A stretch of DNA of 43,451 nucleotides from Ligilactobacillus animalis KCTC 3501 = DSM 20602 (GTDB lineage Bacteria > Bacillota > Bacilli > Lactobacillales > Lactobacillaceae): assembly GCF_001434535.1 (NCBI RefSeq), contig NZ_AYYW01000010.1, forward strand, positions 1-43,451, given 5' to 3'. This document shows positions 36,538 to 43,451 of this stretch, in pieces; the stretch's first letter is position 1; each line of letters starts with the position of its first letter. A program made the translations under genes and the position numbers. Below the pieces are notes generated by a model. The model made no database searches and was not told the origin of the DNA. It saw only the letters and a list, made by a program, of their open reading frames with translations.

Positions 36538-36575
36538 GACTGGTTCGCAAACTTCCCAGGATAAAAAACCAAGGA
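36538..36575 (+). ncRNA. preQ1-I riboswitch aptamer
   Basis: CTGG-TTCGCAAACTTC-CCAG is followed by GATAAAAAACCAAGG. A 4-5 bp stem with a 12-nt loop and an A-rich tail ending in AAGG is the preQ1-I plan; it is very close to the Thermoanaerobacter tengcongensis aptamer (stem CTGGG/CCCAG, loop with TCGCA, tail AACAAAACAAGG). The AACC in the tail can pair with GGTT that includes the end of the AAGGAGGTT ribosome binding site, so translational control is plausible. I recognised it by eye. Confidence 0.78.
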
Positions 36576-36598
36576 TCTCATTAAGGAGGTTGGAAATT

Positions 36599-37597
36599 AT
36601 GGATGCAACAACAACTCAAAAAGTTATCATTGACTGTGACCCTGGTATTGATGATAGCCTAGCTTTAATGTTAGCTTTGGCTTCACCTGAGCTCGAAATT
36701 CTCGGGATCACTACGGTCGCCGGCAATGTCCCTTCAGATCTAGGTGCTAAAAATGCACTCAAAATTTTAAATCATTGTCATCGTTTAGACATTCCCGTCT
36801 ATTGTGGAGCTTCTAAGCCACTTAAACGCACCTATGTCAGTGCCCAAGATACTCATGGCGCTGATGGTTTAGGTGAAAGTAAGCTCCCCGAAGTCTCTCA
36901 TCCGTATCATTTAGGGGCCAGTGATTTTATCAATCAAGCGCTCTACAACGAACCTGATTTAACGATCATCACTTTAGGTCCACTGACCAATATCGCACAA
37001 GCTCATCAAAAAGCGCCCGCAGCTTGGAAAAATTGTGGTCGTTTGGTTTCTATGGGTGGAAATTTCAAAAGTTTTGGTAATTGCTCACCAGTTGCTGAAT
37101 ATAACTACTGGTGCGATCCAGATGCAGCAGCCTACTGTTTTGATAACTTACCCTTAAAGATCGAAATGGCCGGACTCGATGTGACTCGTAAAATGTTATT
37201 TACCCCTAATATTTTGGAATTGATCCGCCAAACACGGCCTAAAGAAGCTGACTTCATTCAAAAAATAACCCGCTTTTATTTTGATTTTCATTGGCAATAC
37301 GAAAAAGTTATCGGTTGCGTCATCAATGATCCGTTGGCTGTCGCCTATACACTTTGGCCCGAACTTTGCCAAGGCTTTGCAGCTCACACTAAGATCGCAA
37401 CAACTGGGCTTGCACTGGGACAAAGTATCGTTGATGAAAAAAACTTTTGGCAAGCTCCAGCTAACAGCTTCGTATTGACTCAAGTAAATGCTTTAGCAGC
37501 TATGAAATTATTTTTAAGTCGTGCTTGTGGCTTAGATCCGGATATGTTGGAACAAACACTACCTCAGATCGCTGATTTGGAGGTGCCACATGCCTAA
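36599..37597 (+). CDS. nucleoside hydrolase, probable queuosine hydrolase (QueK-like)
   Basis: A 332-residue member of the inosine-uridine nucleoside hydrolase family, which cleaves the N-glycosidic bond of ribonucleosides. The calcium- and ribose-binding motif IDCDPGIDD (Asp12, Asp14, Asp18, Asp19) is intact, as are TTVAGN, TLGPLTNIA and WCDPDAAAY. The usual HDP motif near the C-terminus reads INDP, with Asn243 for His. The ATG at 36599 follows AAGGAGGTTGGAAATT. The preQ1-I-like riboswitch upstream and the overlapping ECF gene suggest queuosine as substrate; a general purine or pyrimidine hydrolase is the alternative. Confidence 0.8.
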   Translation: MDATTTQKVIIDCDPGIDDSLALMLALASPELEILGITTVAGNVPSDLGAKNALKILNHCHRLDIPVYCGASKPLKRTYVSAQDTHGADGLGESKLPEVSHPYHLGASDFINQALYNEPDLTIITLGPLTNIAQAHQKAPAAWKNCGRLVSMGGNFKSFGNCSPVAEYNYWCDPDAAAYCFDNLPLKIEMAGLDVTRKMLFTPNILELIRQTRPKEADFIQKITRFYFDFHWQYEKVIGCVINDPLAVAYTLWPELCQGFAAHTKIATTGLALGQSIVDEKNFWQAPANSFVLTQVNALAAMKLFLSRACGLDPDMLEQTLPQIADLEVPHA

Positions 37598-38144
37598 AAG
37601 AACAACTCCACGGTACCTCACCCTATGCGCCTTAGGGATCACTTTGAATATCATTGGAAGTAATTTGGCGCTGTTTTTACACCTGCCACTTTATCTCGAC
37701 ACGTTAGGGACTATGTTATGTGCCACCTTGCTCGGCCCAACTGCGGGTCTACTAGTTGGGGGCAGCACGGCATTATTAGTTGGAATGACGACTGATGTTT
37801 TTTCTCTATATTATTCACCGATCCAATTGCTGATCGGTCTGATAGTTGGGTTTATCTTCAAATATCGTACTCCCACTAAAATTTGGCAACTTTTTTTGGC
37901 CGCTCTCTTGATTTCTTTACCAGGAACTTTAGCTAGTACTGCGATCACCTATTTTTTATTTAATGGGATCACTAGCTCTGGTTCAAGCATGTTCGTTCAG
38001 ATCCTAAGTGGAGCAGGCGTCCATCAAGCACTGGCGATCTTTTTGGTCCAGATCAGTACTGACTACTGCGACCGCTTGTTGACCCTTTATCTCATCTGGT
38101 TGCTTTATCGCAAATTACAACCGCGTTTTTCTTTTAAAGCCTAA
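37590..38144 (+). CDS. ECF transporter S component, probable queuine/queuosine type (QrtT-like)
   Basis: A 184-residue integral membrane protein with five or six helices and no ATP-binding motifs. The segment LPLYLDTLGTMLCATLLGPTAGLLVGG across residues 31-57 is typical of ECF S components, which bind a vitamin-like substrate and share the EcfAA'T energizing module encoded elsewhere. The ATG at 37590 overlaps the hydrolase stop by 8 nt and follows TTTGGAGGTG, so the two are coupled. In queuosine-salvaging bacteria a similar pair, QueK and QrtT, is known; that identity here is inference. A terminator follows. Confidence 0.78.
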   Translation: MPKRTTPRYLTLCALGITLNIIGSNLALFLHLPLYLDTLGTMLCATLLGPTAGLLVGGSTALLVGMTTDVFSLYYSPIQLLIGLIVGFIFKYRTPTKIWQLFLAALLISLPGTLASTAITYFLFNGITSSGSSMFVQILSGAGVHQALAIFLVQISTDYCDRLLTLYLIWLLYRKLQPRFSFKA

Positions 38145-38152
38145 TAATAAAT

Positions 38153-38190
38153 AGCGCCCCAAGTTCAAATGAGCTTGAGGCGCTTTTTTT
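38153..38190 (+). terminator. terminator of the riboswitch operon
   Basis: AGCGCC...GGCGCTTTTTTT with an inner CAAG/CTTG stem, 8 bases after the ECF gene. It touches the stop of convergent nagR. Confidence 0.85.
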
Positions 38191-38887
38191 ATTTTTCTAG
38201 ATAAAATTCAAACCGTTCACCAGCATACTGCGTACGAACGTATTCAAAAGGCCGACCATCACCTAATTTAGTGATCTGACGTAGGCGTAAGATCGCTGAA
38301 CCACGTTTTAACTCGAGATACTCAGCGATCTTTTCGGAAGCCAACATCGAGCTGACCGTTTGTTGCGCATGGCCGATCGTCAAACCATTTTCTTGCAACG
38401 TACCATACAATGAATTGGTGATCTGCTTGCGTTGATAATTTTTGATCAGATCATACGGTAAAGTCGCCACTTCAAAACAGATCGGAACTTCATCGGCGTA
38501 TCGGATCCGCTCCATCCGCAATACTTTTTGACCAGGCCCTAACTTTAAATGCTCACTTTCACTGAGCGAAGGGGCAGTCACCAAATAAGAGACCGTCTTA
38601 CTGGAAGGCGTCTTGCCTTGCGCTTCCGTCAACGCCGTAAAACTCGTGACCCCAGACATCTTTTCTTGGACCTTTTTACGCGCTACATAAGTACCTGACC
38701 CGATCTGGCGCTCTAAGATCCCTTCTTCGACTAGAGTCTGGATCGCTTGGCGCAAGGTCATGCGACTGACACCAAACTGCACCGCTAGATCACGCTCTGA
38801 TGGGATCCGATCACCGACCGCCCAGCGATTTGCTTCGATCTCCTGTTTGATTTTATTGTGGATCTGAATGTAAATTGGTGAACCCAT
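38189..38887 (-). CDS. nagR: GntR-family regulator of amino sugar use (NagR/YvoA type)
   Basis: A 232-residue HutC-subfamily GntR repressor. The winged helix is at 1-70 (DRIPSERDLAVQFGVSRMTL, RQIGSGTYVA), and a UTRA effector domain follows (90-230; RYADEVPICFEVATLPYDL, LRLRQITKLGDGRPFEYVRT). NagR binds glucosamine 6-phosphate or GlcNAc 6-phosphate. The ATG at 38887 follows GGAAGGTGG. It lies 24 nt downstream of nagA in the same direction. A dre-type site lies upstream of nagA. Confidence 0.88.
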   Translation of the reverse strand: MGSPIYIQIHNKIKQEIEANRWAVGDRIPSERDLAVQFGVSRMTLRQAIQTLVEEGILERQIGSGTYVARKKVQEKMSGVTSFTALTEAQGKTPSSKTVSYLVTAPSLSESEHLKLGPGQKVLRMERIRYADEVPICFEVATLPYDLIKNYQRKQITNSLYGTLQENGLTIGHAQQTVSSMLASEKIAEYLELKRGSAILRLRQITKLGDGRPFEYVRTQYAGERFEFYLEK

Positions 38888-38911
38888 GACTACCACCTTC
38901 CATATTTAGGG

Positions 38912-40048
38912 TTATTTTTTGAATCGACGTCCAAAACTATAGGTCTCGACTAGATCAAGTTCATGGTCAAAGACGTTAAAATCAGCATCTTTACCCACTG
39001 CTAACACACCTTTTTGCGTCAAGCCAAATTCTTTAGCTTGATTTAAGGAAGTCATCTTGATCGCGTCTTCTAGTGAACAACCGGTAAACTTCATAATATT
39101 TACAAAAGCGTCTTTATATTGTAAAACACTTCCGGCTAAATTACCACTCTCAAGGCGAGCTTGTTTGTCTTTGACGATAACTTTTTGGCCACCTAATTCA
39201 GAGACTCCTTCCGGCATGCCCTTAGCCCGCATCGAATCAGTCACTAACTCGATCTTATCTGGTCCCTTCAATTCATAGGCTAATTTGATCATATCAGGAC
39301 ACACATGGAAGCCATCAGCGATCAATTCACAATAGATGTTATCTTCCAGCAAAGCATGGCCCGTCACACCTGGCTCACGATGTTTAAATTCGCGTTGGGC
39401 ATTATACAAATGCGTCACGTGACTGGCACGGGAATGTTTCATCTGTTCACGCGTCGCATTACTATGCCCGACAGAAGGCACGATCCCATGTTCAAGACAG
39501 TATTGCTCAAATTCAGGCGAAGTTTCATGCTCAGGTGCATAAGTCACCAATTTGATCATATTACCGGATAATTCGTTCCAATGATCGAATAATTTTGTAT
39601 CTGGAGCTTGAATGTATTCTTCTGGTTGTGCCCCCTTGAAGACTGGTGAGACAAAAGGCCCTTCCAGGTGGATACCTTGGATAACTGGATTCTTAGCTGC
39701 AGCTTCTTTGATCGCTGTCATCGCATGCGCAATATTTTCCGGTGATTGGGTCATCGTTGTTGGAAAATAAGTCGTAACACCTTCATAGACCATGTCATCG
39801 ACCATTTCACTCAACTCTTGGTCATTCCCATCCATGGCATCAAAATTATAGCCACCGTGACTATGCACATCGATAAAGCCCGGTACGATGATCTTACCAT
39901 CGACATCGATCACCTCTTGATCAGCTGGTGAAACTCGATATTCACTCATTGGACCGATCGCTTCGATCTGCTTATCAAATCGAATATAGGCGTCATCTAT
40001 CTTATCTTCTCCTGTATAAACAACAGCATGCTTGATAACTTTGCTCAT
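38912..40048 (-). CDS. nagA: N-acetylglucosamine-6-phosphate deacetylase
   Basis: A 378-residue amidohydrolase that deacetylates GlcNAc-6-P to glucosamine-6-P, linking wall turnover and amino sugar uptake to glycolysis. Motifs: PGFIDVHSHGGYNFDAMDG, GIHLEGPFVSP with the metal-binding Glu, PSVGHSNATREQM, THLYNAQREFKHREPGVTG and VTDSMRAKG with the catalytic Asp. The length is standard. It forms an operon with nagR; nagB is not here. Confidence 0.94.
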   Translation of the reverse strand: MSKVIKHAVVYTGEDKIDDAYIRFDKQIEAIGPMSEYRVSPADQEVIDVDGKIIVPGFIDVHSHGGYNFDAMDGNDQELSEMVDDMVYEGVTTYFPTTMTQSPENIAHAMTAIKEAAAKNPVIQGIHLEGPFVSPVFKGAQPEEYIQAPDTKLFDHWNELSGNMIKLVTYAPEHETSPEFEQYCLEHGIVPSVGHSNATREQMKHSRASHVTHLYNAQREFKHREPGVTGHALLEDNIYCELIADGFHVCPDMIKLAYELKGPDKIELVTDSMRAKGMPEGVSELGGQKVIVKDKQARLESGNLAGSVLQYKDAFVNIMKFTGCSLEDAIKMTSLNQAKEFGLTQKGVLAVGKDADFNVFDHELDLVETYSFGRRFKK

Positions 40049-40089
40049 AATTGAACCCGCTTTCTTATTTTAATTACACCTTAATAGTA

Positions 40090-40105
40090 ATAGGTATAGA
40101 CCAAA
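40090..40105. promoter_or_regulatory. NagR (dre-type) operator upstream of nagA
   Basis: TAGGTATAGACCAA is close to the palindromic TGGTCTAGACCA sites bound by NagR/DasR regulators. It lies 45-55 nt upstream of the nagA start codon in the short proC-nagA gap. Confidence 0.6.
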
Positions 40106-40122
40106 ATTACAAGCACAAACGC

Positions 40123-40923
40123 TTATTTTCCTTGATCTTTATTGATCGTCGCATCCATGCCCTTGATCACAGCCGTCATAAAGCCAGCTTCTTCCATGGC
40201 AAGCAAGCCGGCGATCGTCGTTCCACCAGGGGAACAAACATCATCGACTAATTGCATCGGTGTCTTTTGATCAGCTAAAACTTTTTGCGCACTCCCTAAA
40301 ACAGCTTGGGCCGCGATCTTAGTTGCTTGATCTTTTTTCAAACCGTATTTGACCCCAGCGCGCGACATCGCATCGATAAAGAAATAAACATAGGCCGGTG
40401 AACTACCCGCTAAAGCGACAAAGGTACTAAAATCTTTTTCGGGTAAGATCTCAGTTTGACCGATCATTTCAAAGAGTCCTTTGACACGCGCAAAATTAGT
40501 CTCTGTCACAGCAGGACTTGCATTCAAAGCCGTCATTCCAGCCGCGATCTCTGCATTGACATTTGGCATGATACGGATGATCTCTAAGTCTTCAGGTGTC
40601 AGCTCTAACAAATCAGCGATCTCTGCGATAGATACACCTGTTACCATCGAAACGATGACTGGCTTTTTTTCTTGTACCGTCGTTTTGATCTCGTGTAAGA
40701 CCTCAGCTAACACGATCGGCTTGACCGCTAAGAAAATAATGTCTGCTGTTGAAACGACTTCAGTATTGCTAGCACACGCATGTAGTCCATGTTCTTTAGC
40801 ATATGGTTCATAACTTGCTTTGCGAGCACTGTGCAAGTAGATCTCTGCTTTTTGCCCTTGACTTAACCAACCATTGATAATTGCCCGTGCCATATTTCCA
40901 GCACCGATAAATCCTAATTTCAT
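40123..40923 (-). CDS. proC: pyrroline-5-carboxylate reductase
   Basis: A 266-residue ProC, which reduces pyrroline-5-carboxylate to proline with NAD(P)H. The N-terminal Rossmann motif is MKLGFIGAGNMARAIINGW, then FLAVKPIVLAEVL, RIMPNVNAEIAAGMTAL and the signature ALAGSSPAYVYFFIDAM, and DDVCSPGGTTIAGLLAMEEAG near the C-terminus. It lies upstream of nagA and downstream of the tRNA-Gln terminator. No proA or proB is nearby. Confidence 0.95.
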   Translation of the reverse strand: MKLGFIGAGNMARAIINGWLSQGQKAEIYLHSARKASYEPYAKEHGLHACASNTEVVSTADIIFLAVKPIVLAEVLHEIKTTVQEKKPVIVSMVTGVSIAEIADLLELTPEDLEIIRIMPNVNAEIAAGMTALNASPAVTETNFARVKGLFEMIGQTEILPEKDFSTFVALAGSSPAYVYFFIDAMSRAGVKYGLKKDQATKIAAQAVLGSAQKVLADQKTPMQLVDDVCSPGGTTIAGLLAMEEAGFMTAVIKGMDATINKDQGK

Positions 40924-40946
40924 TTGCTCACCTGCTTTTTTTAAAT

Positions 40947-40982
40947 TAAAAAAAGGTCACGACCTAAGTAAGTCGCGACCTA
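40947..40982 (-). terminator. terminator after tRNA-Tyr/tRNA-Gln
   Basis: AGGTCGCGAC/GTCGTGACCT hairpin followed by seven T on the minus strand, 8 bases past tRNA-Gln. Confidence 0.8.
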
Positions 40983-40989
40983 TCAGTCA

Positions 40990-41061
40990 TTGGGCTAGCT
41001 GGATTCGAACCAGCGCATGACGGTACCAAAAACCGTTGCCTTACCGCTTGGCTATAGCCCA
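40990..41061 (-). tRNA. tRNA-Gln (anticodon TTG)
   Basis: A 72-nt tRNA with the TGGGCTA/TAGCCCA acceptor stem and discriminator A. The anticodon arm ACGGT-TTTTGGT-ACCGT gives TTG. CCA is not encoded. Cotranscribed with tRNA-Tyr. Confidence 0.92.
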
Positions 41062-41064
41062 ATA

Positions 41065-41150
41065 TGGTGGAAGGGAGTGGATTCGAACCACCGAACCCGA
41101 AGGAGCGGATTTACAGTCCGCCGCGTTTAGCCAGACTTCGCTACCCTTCC
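41065..41150 (-). tRNA. tRNA-Tyr (anticodon GTA)
   Basis: A class II tRNA with GGAAGGG/CCCTTCC acceptor stem, discriminator A and an encoded CCA. The anticodon loop CTGTAAA gives GTA, and a long variable arm is present. First gene of the Tyr-Gln pair. Confidence 0.94.
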
Positions 41151-41196
41151 GTATTCCATATCTCATATCAGATGACTTAACGCATCCGACTTAATT

Positions 41197-41225
41197 ATGA
41201 TACCCTGTTTGGGATCAAAATGCAA
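41197..41225 (-). promoter_or_regulatory. tRNA-Tyr/Gln promoter
   Basis: TTGCAT (41220-41225) and TATCAT (41197-41202) are 17 nt apart on the minus strand, about 47 nt upstream of tRNA-Tyr. Confidence 0.6.
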
Positions 41226-41296
41226 CACTTTTTGAAAACTTTTTTAAATAATTTTTTTCTGACCCTTTTTAAAGCTTTAAACTAATTCCCAAATAA

Positions 41297-41337
41297 AAAA
41301 ACTGTACCGCTGATCTGAAGTGATCTGCGATACAGTC
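41297..41337 (-). terminator. dtpT terminator
   Basis: ACTGTA...TACAGT hairpin with an inner GATCA-type pairing, followed by seven T on the minus strand, 6 bases after the dtpT stop. Confidence 0.8.
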
Positions 41338-41342
41338 AAATG

Positions 41343-42812
41343 TTAATTAACGTTTTCCATTAGTTTTTTGATACGTGGTGTTAAGACTAAAAGTAATCCA
41401 CCAAAGACTACGGTCACGATCCCGATCGTTCCAAAGTAAACTACTTCAGTTCCTTCATTGTAGAGACGTACGATCTGTGCATTGAAGGCTTGGGCCACCG
41501 CATCACCTAAGAACCAAATACTCATCATTTGAGCTTGGAAAGCTTTAGGGGCTAATTTAGTCGTCACGGAAAGGCCGATCGGTGAGATCAACATTTCCCC
41601 GATGATAACTAACGCCCAGCTCATGATCAACCATAATGGGCTGACCTTAGCGTCTGTTCCAAATAAAAGACCTGGTAACATCATCCAGATAAAGGAAGCT
41701 CCGGCAAAGAACAGACCAAAGGAGAACTTCGTTGGTGATGATGGTTGTTTCTTCCCTAACTTAGTCCATAATTTTGCAAAGAATGGAACATATAACATGA
41801 TGAAAAGTGGGTTCATACTTTGGAACCAACTTGATGGGAAGTTAAAGCCAAATAATGATAGACGTGTTTGTTCGTTGGCAAATAATGCTAACACAACTGA
41901 GCCTTGTTCTTCGATCGACCAGAAAAGCACAGAAGCGATGAACAATGGAATATAGGCTAACACACGTGAACGTTCAACTTTATCGATCTTGTTACTTGCC
42001 AAGATCTTAACGAAGTAATAAACCGGAATACATACCGCAAAGATCGTCAATAAGTTGATGATGTTCATGATCGTAAACATATTGAAGAGCAACATCAAAG
42101 TAATGATCAAGGCAACTAAGACAGTCCAAACGGCAGTCTTTTTACCCAAACTCTTCAATTCATCTGGTTCAAGTGGATCAGTTGGATATAAGCTTTCTTT
42201 AGAAAGATACTTCCGGCCATCGATCGAGTATTGGATCAAACCAAAGAACATCCCGATCGCTGCCAATGAAAAACCAAGGTGGAAGTTGACTTGTTGTCCC
42301 AACCAGCCAACTGTCAGTGGTGCAATGAAAGCCCCCATGTTGATCCCAAAGACAAAGATACTAAAACCTGAATCTCGTCTTGTATCTTCAGGAGCATATA
42401 AGCCACCGACCATTTCGGAAACATTTGGTTTAAGTAGCCCCGTCCCGATCACGATCAAAGCGATCGATAAGAAAAGAGCCATTCTGCCAAATGGAGTCGC
42501 TAAGACGATATGCCCTAACATGATCAAGACCCCACCGACAAAGACCGTTTTCCGACTACCCCAGATACGGTCACTGACAAAGCCACCGATCACACTGGAT
42601 AAGTAAACAAGCGAACCATAGATCGACATAATTGAAGCTGCTGTCGTCTTATCAAAACCAAGACCGCCTTGTGAGACGGAATAATACATATAGTAAAGTA
42701 AGATGGCACGCATACCATAGTAACTAAATCTTTCCCACATTTCTGTGAAAAAGAGCGTTGATAAACCGCGTGGATGCCCTAGAAACGTGGGCTCCTGTGT
42801 TTTATCTGTCAT
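41343..42812 (-). CDS. dtpT: di-/tripeptide:H+ symporter, POT family
   Basis: A 489-residue POT/PTR2 transporter that imports di- and tripeptides with protons, feeding cytoplasmic peptidases such as PepC. The first helix carries the proton-coupling ExxER-type motif ([16 protein letters not shown]), and the PTR2 signature [17 protein letters not shown] and [13 protein letters not shown] follow. About 14 membrane helices are visible. Two features, [20 protein letters not shown] and the C-terminal long helices, agree with the lactococcal DtpT type. Strong promoter at 42912-42940; monocistronic. Confidence 0.94.
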   Translation of the reverse strand: MTDKTQEPTFLGHPRGLSTLFFTEMWERFSYYGMRAILLYYMYYSVSQGGLGFDKTTAASIMSIYGSLVYLSSVIGGFVSDRIWGSRKTVFVGGVLIMLGHIVLATPFGRMALFLSIALIVIGTGLLKPNVSEMVGGLYAPEDTRRDSGFSIFVFGINMGAFIAPLTVGWLGQQVNFHLGFSLAAIGMFFGLIQYSIDGRKYLSKESLYPTDPLEPDELKSLGKKTAVWTVLVALIITLMLLFNMFTIMNIINLLTIFAVCIPVYYFVKILASNKIDKVERSRVLAYIPLFIASVLFWSIEEQGSVVLALFANEQTRLSLFGFNFPSSWFQSMNPLFIMLYVPFFAKLWTKLGKKQPSSPTKFSFGLFFAGASFIWMMLPGLLFGTDAKVSPLWLIMSWALVIIGEMLISPIGLSVTTKLAPKAFQAQMMSIWFLGDAVAQAFNAQIVRLYNEGTEVVYFGTIGIVTVVFGGLLLVLTPRIKKLMENVN

Positions 42813-42911
42813 TTAAATTCCTCCAAACAGTGCCAAAAGACATCAATTGTTCGTTACACAATTACAATACATTGAACAAATAATAAGAAAAATGCAATGT
42901 ATAACAGTACT

Positions 42912-42940
42912 ATTATAAGTTTCAAAAAATGATACGTCAA
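42912..42940 (-). promoter_or_regulatory. dtpT promoter
   Basis: TTGACG (42935-42940) and a perfect TATAAT (42912-42917) are 17 nt apart on the minus strand. The leader is about 95 nt. I see no CodY box matching AATTTTCWGAAAATT. Confidence 0.75.
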
Positions 42941-43176
42941 ATCAATATTAGAATAAACTTACTGAATATCCCCCCTAGCTGAGAATAATTACATTATCAT
43001 ATCATGTTTTTTTGCATAAATAGTTAAAATAATGGATAAAAGTCGCTACCTGACTTAATTTCCAACATTTTTCCTCAAATGTCTTACTTCCCAATAATTC
43101 GCCTGAGTAAGTTAAAATATTTAAGAATTTCCCTCAGAAAACTCATGTTATTCAGATACTTAAGTATGTTTAATGC
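42941..43176. other. non-coding gap between dtpT and the tRNA cluster
   Basis: AT-rich spacer. I see no supported ORF, RNA gene or repeat here; a 66-codon frame that crosses into tRNA-Thr is a shadow. Confidence 0.6.
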
Positions 43177-43209
43177 AAAAAAAAGATCTAGGAATTTTCC
43201 TAGATCTCT
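43177..43209 (-). terminator. terminator of the tRNA cluster
   Basis: AGATCTAGGAA/TTCCTAGATCT perfect hairpin followed by eight T on the minus strand, about 18 bases past tRNA-Thr. Confidence 0.88.
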
Positions 43210-43226
43210 TACCGTGTAAAACCTAC

Positions 43227-43299
43227 TGCCGGTTGCAGGATTCGAACCTGTGACCCTCGGTTTACGATACCGATGCTCTACCAACTGAGCTAAACCGGC
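43227..43299 (-). tRNA. tRNA-Thr (anticodon CGT)
   Basis: A 73-nt tRNA with GCCGGTT/AACCGGC acceptor stem and discriminator A. The anticodon arm TCGGT-ATCGTAA-ACCGA gives CGT. Last tRNA of the visible Asn-Glu-Thr cluster. Confidence 0.93.
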
Positions 43300-43309
43300 G
43301 AAATAATGA

Positions 43310-43381
43310 TGACCCGTACGGGATTTGAACCCATGTTACCGCCGTGAAAGGGCGGTGTCTTAACCACTTGACCAACGGGCC
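43310..43381 (-). tRNA. tRNA-Glu (anticodon TTC)
   Basis: A 72-nt tRNA with GGCCCGT/ACGGGTC acceptor stem. The anticodon arm CCGCC-CTTTCAC-GGCGG gives TTC. CCA is not encoded. Confidence 0.93.
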
Positions 43382-43397
43382 ATGATATAAAAATCAA

Positions 43398-43451
43398 CTC
43401 CGGCAGGCGGACTCGAACCGTCGACAGCCTGATTAACAGTCAGGTGCTCTA
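43398..43451 (-). tRNA. tRNA-Asn (anticodon GTT), cut by the window edge
   Basis: The 3' 54 nt of a tRNA ending GCCGGAG. The anticodon arm CCTGA-CTGTTAA-TCAGG gives GTT. The acceptor 5' strand and D-arm start lie outside the window. Confidence 0.9.

Noticed and set aside
42055-42606. Plus-strand frame of 183 codons opposite dtpT.
   Set aside because: Shadow frame of a membrane transporter, without a ribosome binding site.
42813-42911. CodY site in the dtpT leader.
   Set aside because: No stretch resembles AATTTTCWGAAAATT closely enough.
1-43451. CRISPR array.
   Set aside because: No regularly spaced direct repeats were seen; the only repeats are the two structured elements and the adhesin stalk repeats.

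Overview
The window looks like chromosome from a low-GC member of the Lactobacillaceae, most likely a Ligilactobacillus-type species. The gene content (LPQMG-anchored surface proteins with a YSIRK-like signal, aminopeptidase C, a POT peptide transporter, H2O-forming-type NADH oxidase, NAD salvage by pncB/nadE) and the conserved Firmicute order dut-radA-yacL-gltX-cysS-mrnC-rlmB-yacP ... rpmG-secE-nusG-rplK-rplA support this. The species is an inference; no marker here fixes it.

Layout. 1-3.5 kb (minus strand): the translation/transcription cluster rpmG, secE, nusG, then a DUF915-type hydrolase, then rplK and rplA with two candidate L1-binding leaders. 3.5-11.4 kb: an accessory block lying between rpmG and yacP, where many Firmicutes carry sigH. 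It holds a sortase A, an SseB-like protein, an NADH-oxidase-family flavoprotein, a YSIRK/LPQMG surface protein broken by three one-base deletions, a divergent AraC-type regulator, and a second surface protein that has lost its 5' end. 11.4-19.4 kb: yacP, rlmB, mrnC, cysS, gltX, yacL, radA and dut. 19.5-28.3 kb: a small acetyltransferase, rpiA, pepC, a phosphoglycerate mutase homologue, a ThrE-type exporter, an LCP cell-wall ligase, a secreted CHAP hydrolase with a WalR-like box, and a stand-alone fabH. 28.4-35.6 kb: tRNA-Leu, a SprT-like protein, tex, recQ, and the NAD salvage pair nadE/pncB. 35.7-43.4 kb: a TagA-type glycosyltransferase, a preQ1-I-like riboswitch with a nucleoside hydrolase and an ECF S-component, nagR/nagA with an operator, proC, tRNA-Tyr/Gln, dtpT, and tRNA-Asn/Glu/Thr.

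Most interesting. (1) At 36475-38144 a promoter, a preQ1-I-like aptamer, a nucleoside hydrolase and an overlapping ECF substrate-binding membrane protein form a compact operon. I read it as queuosine/queuine salvage (QueK/QrtT-like). The hydrolase has Asn where the family usually has the His of the HDP motif. (2) A ~116-nt structured element occurs twice (14504-14619 and 33031-33147), with compensatory changes in its outer stem and a conserved CTCCGTACRGAT / GCTAGGAG core; a 5' fragment lies beside one copy, and the other copy supplies the stop codon of recQ. (3) A different hairpin-rich element (11219-11337) sits exactly where the truncated adhesin loses its similarity to its paralogue. Most of the remaining window is well-conserved housekeeping sequence.
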